From Phoronis australis (Eukaryota > Phoronida > Phoronidae): 64,000 bases of DNA. The notes beneath the pieces were generated by a model. That model was not told where the DNA came from and did not search any database. It worked only from the letters and a program-made list of their open reading frames with translations. Every line of letters begins with the position of its first letter. Within the stretch, counting starts at the first letter, position 1. The stretch is from the NCBI GenBank assembly GCA_002633005.1, contig NMRA01000004.1, positions 1,253,066 through 1,317,065 of the forward strand, in the 5' to 3' direction. Both the position numbers and the translations under genes were made by a program. This document shows, in pieces, positions 57,745 through 64,000 of this stretch.

Positions 57745-60408
57745 GATACGCCGTAAAATGTAACAATTTCATGAAATGTAACAACTGTTACATTTTATGT
57801 CATTGTTACATTTTACGTTGCTAGGCCTCTCTTAAAATGTAACAAGTTGTTACGTTTTATGTGATTGTTACAATTTACGTCTAATGAGCATGCGAGAAAT
57901 GTACCATAGTTACATTTTACGAAAGCATATTTGTCTATAAAATGTGCCAGGTCGAAATAATAGATGTGTCGCTGTGTGCTTTCAATGCTTTTTTAAATGT
58001 CTTAGTAGTTTTATGGTATAGTCAAAAATGTACAGTGAACACTTTCAACTCCACACGAAAGGATTTTCTATGATCAGGTAACACGTTTTTTTATTGTTAA
58101 AGCGTTCTTGCAATCTGCAATCTTTTGTTGGCACTTACATGTCGTAAACAGTTGTGTATCCGGCATTTCAGTAAACACACTTCCCATAGTAAGCACAACA
58201 ATGACATCGTATTTGGCTAATATTTATCGTATTTCTTCGGGAACAAACGACAATAACAAAATTTTTCATAGAGGATTCAATTTCGGAAGCCAATTTGATA
58301 GAAATAACACCCGTTTTAGTCCACGATAGTTTAGTTTATTTCAGCCAGTGTTTTATTGCCTTGGAGTCATCGCTAATGCAGTAATTGCCCTGCTTCGCAC
58401 ACAAGGAGCAAAACCAAAGTTTATGATGCCAACGGGTTCTGTTCACCACCTTAGTTACGAATTACAATTTCTTAGACATTGTGGTGGAAGGAAATAAAAG
58501 CTTGCTTGCCGTCAGATTGACAGGTTTTGCCAAATCATCAGAAAAAATTCCCCTTTGAGAAGGGCGAGTCAAAAGTGGCGGTTTTATACAGAGCTGAGAG
58601 AAATATCATTGTTCATATGATGTCAGACCTGTATGAAGTAGCGGTGGTAACAACAGATCAAACCGTGACGTGTATACGTAAAAATGGGATGCCTAGCTAA
58701 GGAAACAGAAAATATTTTGCTCTCTGAAATGACATCATCATATTGCTCAAACCTTATCTAGGTCAATTGTTTAAAGGGGCAACAGTCCAAAAAGCTGACT
58801 GTCGGCAGACTACAGAAGAATGCACTTTCTCTTTCTATTAAAATTGCTATTTGGTCAATGTTCGTTTGTTCGAAGTACGTATAAATAAAGACAGATTGGT
58901 CATTCTATTATTAATGGACGTGAAGTCACGTGCCTCATGAGGCGCCATTTTTCAAGTTGTGTTGCAGCTCGCAGATAAGGGAATTTGGTGTATTAACCCT
59001 TTTAATACAATGCATTAAAAGCTCATATTAAACATCGCTGACTTCGACGTTGGCCGGTTTTGTTCCATACAATCCACTTTCAATGAAACCTAGTTCAGAC
59101 CATTCTGTTAAATCACTGTGTTTTTTCTAAGAATATTGGGGCCCGTTCTACATAAAATTGTTGCGTGTTTTGTGTGTCCGTTACCAGCTATTCTAATGAC
59201 CCGGTGACAGCAGCCGACAAGTGGTTAGCTCTCGAAAAATGTCGGCCTCCAGAGTTCAACTTAACGCAAATTTTGAACTTACATATCATCGTGGAACAAT
59301 CCCCAATTCTTTGAAAACCAATGTTTTCAACAAGAGACAAAATGATTACACGGTGGGTATCCTCACGTTTATATGTAAGTCGCGAGTAAAATATTGCGAT
59401 CTGAATTCTGTTCTTCGTGGCAAACTTCGGATGGACATAGTTATATTTACAAACATACAGTGCTTTTCGACAGTTCAGAAATAATAATTTTTTGAAGTTG
59501 GTGCACGTCTAAACAAGATTTTAAATCTCAGCCTCCTCGTAGGCCTACTCTGCATCCACAGCTGTCAAGACGTTCCTCACAATATAGTTAAAGCTGAACG
59601 TAGGAGCCCCTTTAAAATCCTTTTGGAACATCTCTCGCTATCCACTATGGAAAGCCCGATGAAAACATTGAACCATAAATGAGATGACTATAAAATCTTT
59701 GAGGACCATGATGTATTAGCACTGTTAAAGGTGTATTGTGTCCTCGTTAAATAAATTTAAAATATTAATAAAAATAATAATATTATTATTATTAATGATA
59801 ATAATAACGATAGCGAAAACGAGTATTAGTAGTGAATGTAGTAATAGTAGTTTTAACTACCATTGTTATTATTACGGCTATTACTACCTTAAAATGTAGT
59901 AATAGCCGTAATAATAACAATAGTAGTAACAGTAGTAATAGTAATGTATTACTAATAAAAATGATAATAGGTAGCCAAATTCATGTCGTGTCAGCCCGGA
60001 GTGCATTTGTATAGAAGTGGTATACGAAAAGTGCCGCACAAAAGTTTTTTTTTCACAAAAAAAATACTCTAAATGGGTCACTTTTTTGTCCGAACCTACT
60101 CTCTAAAAGGCTAGGTATGAAGTGTTTTCAGGCGGCACCCCTCGTCCAAAAATACTCCAGTGCCCCCCGGCCGTGTCATGTATCACTTGTTCATGATTTT
60201 GGTCATTTTCTTTGCAATATGACGTTGGTTTCGTAAAATGTAACAATGGTACATTTCTCGCATGTGCATTCGACGTGAAACATAATAACTACGTAAAACG
60301 TAACAACTTGTTACATTTTAAGAGGGGCTTAGCAACGTAAAATGTAACAATGACGTAAAATGTAACAGTTCTTACATTTTACGAAATTGTTATATTTTAC
60401 GGCGTATC
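57745..60408. mobile_element. 2.66-kb element with ~185-bp inverted ends, inserted just after a stop codon
   Basis: 57745-57930 is inverted at about 60228-60408. Both ends start GATACGCCGTAAAAT and contain many AAAATGTAACA/TGTTACATTTT palindromic units. The flanks ATGTGTTT (57737-57744) and ATGTGTTG (60409-60416) agree in 7 of 8 bases, a target duplication of 8 bp. Long ends plus an 8-9-bp duplication suggest a Mutator-like or foldback element. The 2.3-kb interior encodes no recognisable transposase and may be captured host DNA. An AATAAA lies inside near 58885, which could end the transcript of the gene before it. Confidence 0.8.
59857..59926. repeat. 31-bp hairpin in a trinucleotide-like region
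   Basis: 59857-59887 and 59896-59926 are inverted copies with one mismatch in 31 and an 8-nt loop (CTTAAAAT). They lie in a region rich in AAT, TAG and GTA repeats (59760-59950), inside the inserted element. Confidence 0.75.
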
Positions 60409-60416
60409 ATGTGTTG

Positions 60417-61075
60417 TGCTGGAAAATGGGTTGCTCAAGAACTTGCCTGTTTTTCATCTCTATACTAGGGTTGAGTTACAAGACGCAAGACACCTGTGAG
60501 TAAAACTAGTGTGATCACGTGCTTTGACTGTAACTCATGGCGGTAACTCGTGAAGAATTGTGGGACCTTACTTTTTTGCGAGTGTCTTGCCTACTGCTAC
60601 GCACAGCATCCGATGGCAACATGTGGTATTTTGTAAGATAAAAACAAATCTAGAAAAAAACAGCAACATAGGAAACGTTTATTGTAAAATGCATTTCGTG
60701 ACTTATAACTGGTGTTTGGTGTTGTAAATTGTCTCCTAACATCTCGATGATAATCTTGTTTTTACCACTTAATTTTGTTGAGTATTGATTTATATCCCCA
60801 ATGGTTCTCACATCGTATAATTATGGAAAAACGTAAGCCACGTTATTATCCGCTATGACGCAGTCTGCAGTTTATACGTTGTTTTAGACTCTGACATGTT
60901 GCCTATATTAACACTTTTTGCTCAAACCACAGAATACATTGTACTTGAAGAGGGAGCGAGCAAGAACGGAGTGAGAATGGCACGAAGGAAGGGGTAGAGA
61001 GAAACTATTGTCAAAAAACATTTGACTACTATAAAAATTAAATCGATAAAAGGAGAATAAAACGCAGACTAAAAG
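60417..61075. other. Continuation of the original 3' flank of the membrane-protein gene
   Basis: By the insertion model this was directly downstream of the stop codon. No coding frame. The first AATAAA on the plus strand is at 61056-61061 and could be the gene's original poly(A) signal. Confidence 0.3.
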
Positions 61076-61345
61076 TGGTACAGAGCGTGAAAATAGACAA
61101 AATTGCATTATTCAGGAGTCAAAGTGTTCACCAGATATTTTTTACGTGCTTCGCCTTGTGGGAGAAAAATCTCTCGAAGTGGTAAGCAGTTGAGAGGTCC
61201 TGTTTTAAATGTGAACCTAAAAGAAAAAAAATTTTTGATATCAAAAGAAATTCAAAATCTTTACCAACAAACCGAAAGCATACCAGGTCAGTAGGTGAAA
61301 TTCTGTTTCAGTGGCAGAGAACCATTTTGAATATTGCATGACATA
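61076..61345. mobile_element. Two facing left ends of family R1 (fold-back remnant)
   Basis: 61085-61150 reads like the R1 left end in plus orientation (GAGCGTGAAAA, ATTGCATTATTCAGGAG, GTTCACCAGATATTTTTT). 61150-61345 carries the same left-end sequence in minus orientation (ACCAGGTCAG, GAAATTCTGTTTCAGTGGCAGAGAACC complement). The right end is absent. Confidence 0.45.
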
Positions 61346-63195
61346 GTCCCAAAATGTCCCTAAATTTATGCGTACTTGTGGACTTTTGAAAACACTGATT
61401 GTCCTTCCTTAGCTGCTTTAGTTTCATTACCAAGGCAATTTTGGCTTTGATACCAAACGAGAGTAAATTCTTCGTTGAATTCTCAATATCAGTGAAAATC
61501 AGGAAGGGTCTTTTTATGCAACGCCCATAATTTAAGGACTATGTCCCTAAATTTTTTACTGAATTAATTGCTCGGTTTTTCGTTATATTAGAAAAGAATG
61601 TCATAAGTCAAAGAGGAGCTCATAATAAAGATAAAATAGTAGAAAAAATGTTACAGCTGTGAGTGAAGAACGAAACAAATACGCAAAAGATTGAGGGAAC
61701 TCAGCTGATGGGACTGTTTTATGCAACCAGGCACAGGCCACTTTGAAATAACATTATGGGTGAGAAAAATAATTTACTGAGATAAGTCTCAGTGGGAAAT
61801 CGAACCGGTCGCAGTGTGGTGCTCAGCTGGACGAGCTGGAATCCTACTTGGTATAACTGGTAGAGTAATTTAAGCGTATTTTGCTGGCTGAGAAGTTATC
61901 GTCCGTGATTTCACCGGACGACTGACGGGAAGTTTTGTCACAAAAACACAACATATTTCGTTGCTGTTTTCGCTCAGGTCAAAGCTATTAACTTCAGGAA
62001 GTCTATTCTACTCAACAAAAATACCCAGACTACATTTTCCTGCTGTCCCATCAGTCCTATTAAAATTTTGTTGCCACTCTTTGGGTTTTTTTTCCTTGTT
62101 CTCGCACTATGCAAATTAGTATACCACAAACGACGTTTTCTGTTTATATGCTTTAAGGGGTCCATAGGTATGCAATCAGGTCACTGAATTTTGACAGAAC
62201 AGGGAATGGGAATCGAATAAGTTTTGGAGGCTTTGGTTCTATTGCAATAAACCCCTTACGTGCAGGAAGGGTCGGAGCATATCTATTAAAGCCGCATTTA
62301 ACACGTGCTTTCTGTCAAGGACAAAAGTTCGTTTATGGCAGCTACCGTTATGAAATTGATCCCAGACTGTTTGTCAATATAAACTGTGCTTGGAGAGAAC
62401 TGACTGTTCGTTATCTCTTCCGGTAAGCTCAAAGCGTGTGTGCATAAGGGCGAGTAGATTTTGTAAGTTGAAATGACTAGTGAATACGTCTCACTTCCCA
62501 CAACCAACACCAGCTGAAATTGAATCATGGTGAAGCTACCTCAAGTTTCAGCTATAAGACATGTTAATGAATTAGAAGAAATAATCGAGATCGGTTAGTT
62601 CCCTTTTTCTCGCCTCTCTATAGTTAAACTGCGATCCAAATATTGAGATAACTGCTTGGATATCGCCGCTTTCCGACGACAGCGCACTTTTTAAGTTCTC
62701 TTGCCAATCACACCGTCACCGGCTTTGTTGGCCAGTTAGAAACGTAAAGCGGAAGAAAAACCATCCACACTTTTTTCAACAAATAAATATTTTTAAAAGA
62801 AAGCAGGGCGCTCTTCACCTAGGTCAATCACGCGTACATGTGTTTCATTGTCATTTTTGCCGCGATCAACACATCGACGTTTCCCCGACAGTTGCCATGT
62901 CATTAATAATTTAATTATACCGTTTGCCATTAAATTAAGTATTCTCTGTGGAGTTATGTCATATGCAGTTGTATTTATGAAGAACTACAAGGTCGTCGCC
63001 GCTCACCTGTAGGAAATTGGAGAACTCAGTTTTCAGGATTTTATGACTCCATTTGACAGAAGCTTGCTTGAAACGCCCATCGGCAATTGTCAGGGACTTT
63101 ATCTTTCTAAAATAGCTGTTTGTCTTGGGGGGCACAGAACAGTTCTCACTGGGGTTTGCCTATCAGAACACACGTCAATGGACTCGTCACCCTTT
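61346..63195. other. Stretch without a recognisable gene
   Basis: A lone MITE family A right end (TTTTATGCAACCAGGCAC, about 61712) and a possible tRNA-like B-box on the minus strand (GGTTCGATTTCC, near 61795) were noticed. The minus frame at 62298-62528 has no similarity I recognise. Confidence 0.3.
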
Positions 63196-64000
63196 CTTCA
63201 TTCTGTCAAAAACTGACTGCAAAGAAAGAAACATTTTGAATTGCTTTCCTTCACAGAGGCTGGAAGTGAATTCCAGTTATTGTTGCACAACATAACTGTA
63301 GACATTCTGAATGCCTGACTGAATAACGGAGGGATCGCATATGGGGCGGAAGATCTCAAACCAGTACGATGGCCTTGTCTAGTATATAGATAAAATAGAT
63401 TTTTTAACTGAGGCATTGTTGAAATTGTTTTGTACTTTGTAAGTAAAGGCGGTCACGTGAAGATTGCGTCGCGTAGACACTTTGGGCCACATGAGGCTAT
63501 TCAAAACCTTAATTCTACTGGAACCAGTGTAAGCTCCAGTTATGAGTAAGGCTGCTTGGTACTTTAATTTCTCCAAGTGCTGGAGTGCACAGTTGCACAG
63601 TGTTGACAGACTGATGTGTAATATCACAATGCTAGATGTGTGGAAGTCTAAAGGATTTGAACAGGACTTCTAAATGTGTAGAATTTAGATGGCGAGAGAC
63701 AAATTTAAGTGGGTTAATTAGTTTCTGAGTTATATGTACGAGCTCCCGAACGTGTGGTGAAAAGGAAATTTCCATCTAACAGTATACTAAGATGTCTGTG
63801 TGACTGTTTTCTAGGAATGATTTCATCATTAAGTTTGAAGTCATACGATGGGTCCACATAGTGGAGAGAATTATTAGATTTGGAGAAGGTGAGGTCAACT
63901 CTTTTTTCTGGTTTGAAATTTATTCTCCATTCTTGTGACCAAGAGCTGAGTTTATTCAAGTCATGTTGTAGCTACAACAAAATCTCAGGGCTATCTCTTG
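63196..64000 (-). mobile_element. LINE fragment, minus strand, running off the window
   Basis: From the right edge the frames read NKLSSWSQEWRINFKPEK, then RHLSILLDGNF (thumb after the RT core), HLEKLKYQAALLITGAYTG and WPKVSTRRN, then LYTRQGHRTGLRSS, YAIPPLFSQAFRMST and NNWNSLPASVKES. The last part is very similar to the LINE at 51571-52425, so both belong to one family. Frames are shifted at about 63395 and 63630-63715; the 3' end is missing after about 63196. Inactive. Confidence 0.75.

Noticed and set aside
57745-57930. CRISPR-like array of TGTTACATTTT repeats
   Set aside because: The units are irregularly spaced, alternate in orientation and are mirrored at 60228-60408; this is the arm of a eukaryotic transposon.
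62298-62528. 76-codon minus-strand frame
   Set aside because: No domain, no splice context that joins it to anything; not supported as a gene.

Overview
This window is nuclear DNA from an animal, most likely a marine invertebrate bilaterian. It is AT-rich, gene-poor and intron-rich, with many old and mostly broken transposable elements. The repertoire (a Penelope-like element with a GIY-YIG nuclease, a Ty3/gypsy element, hAT, THAP/DDE transposase, a host-type DDE integrase remnant, several LINEs and many short inverted-repeat elements) fits molluscs, brachiopods, hemichordates or amphioxus. The best host gene, a neuropeptide F precursor ending in GRPRF-GKR, looks more like lophotrochozoan NPF. 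I cannot fix the phylum from sequence alone.

Two host genes are supported. (1) On the minus strand an NPY/NPF-family neuropeptide gene runs from about 22.8 kb down to 13.9 kb. It has a TATA box and short non-coding first exon (22815-22764), a signal-peptide/peptide exon (20567-20353) and an exon supplying the amidation and cleavage site (13980-13901). The last intron junction splits the Arg codon of R-P-R, as is usual for this family. Its introns are full of short non-autonomous elements. (2) On the plus strand, 56584-57735 is an uninterrupted 383-residue frame for a single-pass membrane protein with a Ser-rich tail. A 2.66-kb inverted-repeat element has landed 9 bp after its stop codon.

Layout: 1-4.2 kb is T-rich and repeat-poor, possibly a long 3' UTR. 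4.2-13.9 kb is intergenic with short elements and THAP and LINE scraps. 13.9-22.8 kb is the NPF gene. 24.6-27.2 kb holds two Penelope-like copies head to head. 28.0-31.7 kb is a THAP/DDE transposase pseudogene split by a 2.5-kb hAT element, whose removal at its 5-bp target duplication restores the frame. 33.5-38.0 kb is a Ty3/gypsy element with both LTRs and a broken gag-pol. 38-56 kb is a graveyard of LINE pieces, an integrase remnant, a minisatellite and short elements. 56.6-60.4 kb is the membrane-protein gene plus the inserted element. 60.4-64 kb ends in a minus-strand LINE.

Most repeat families were recognised by comparing copies within this window, so their names here are descriptive. 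Splice sites, promoter and gene functions are read from sequence and family knowledge only.
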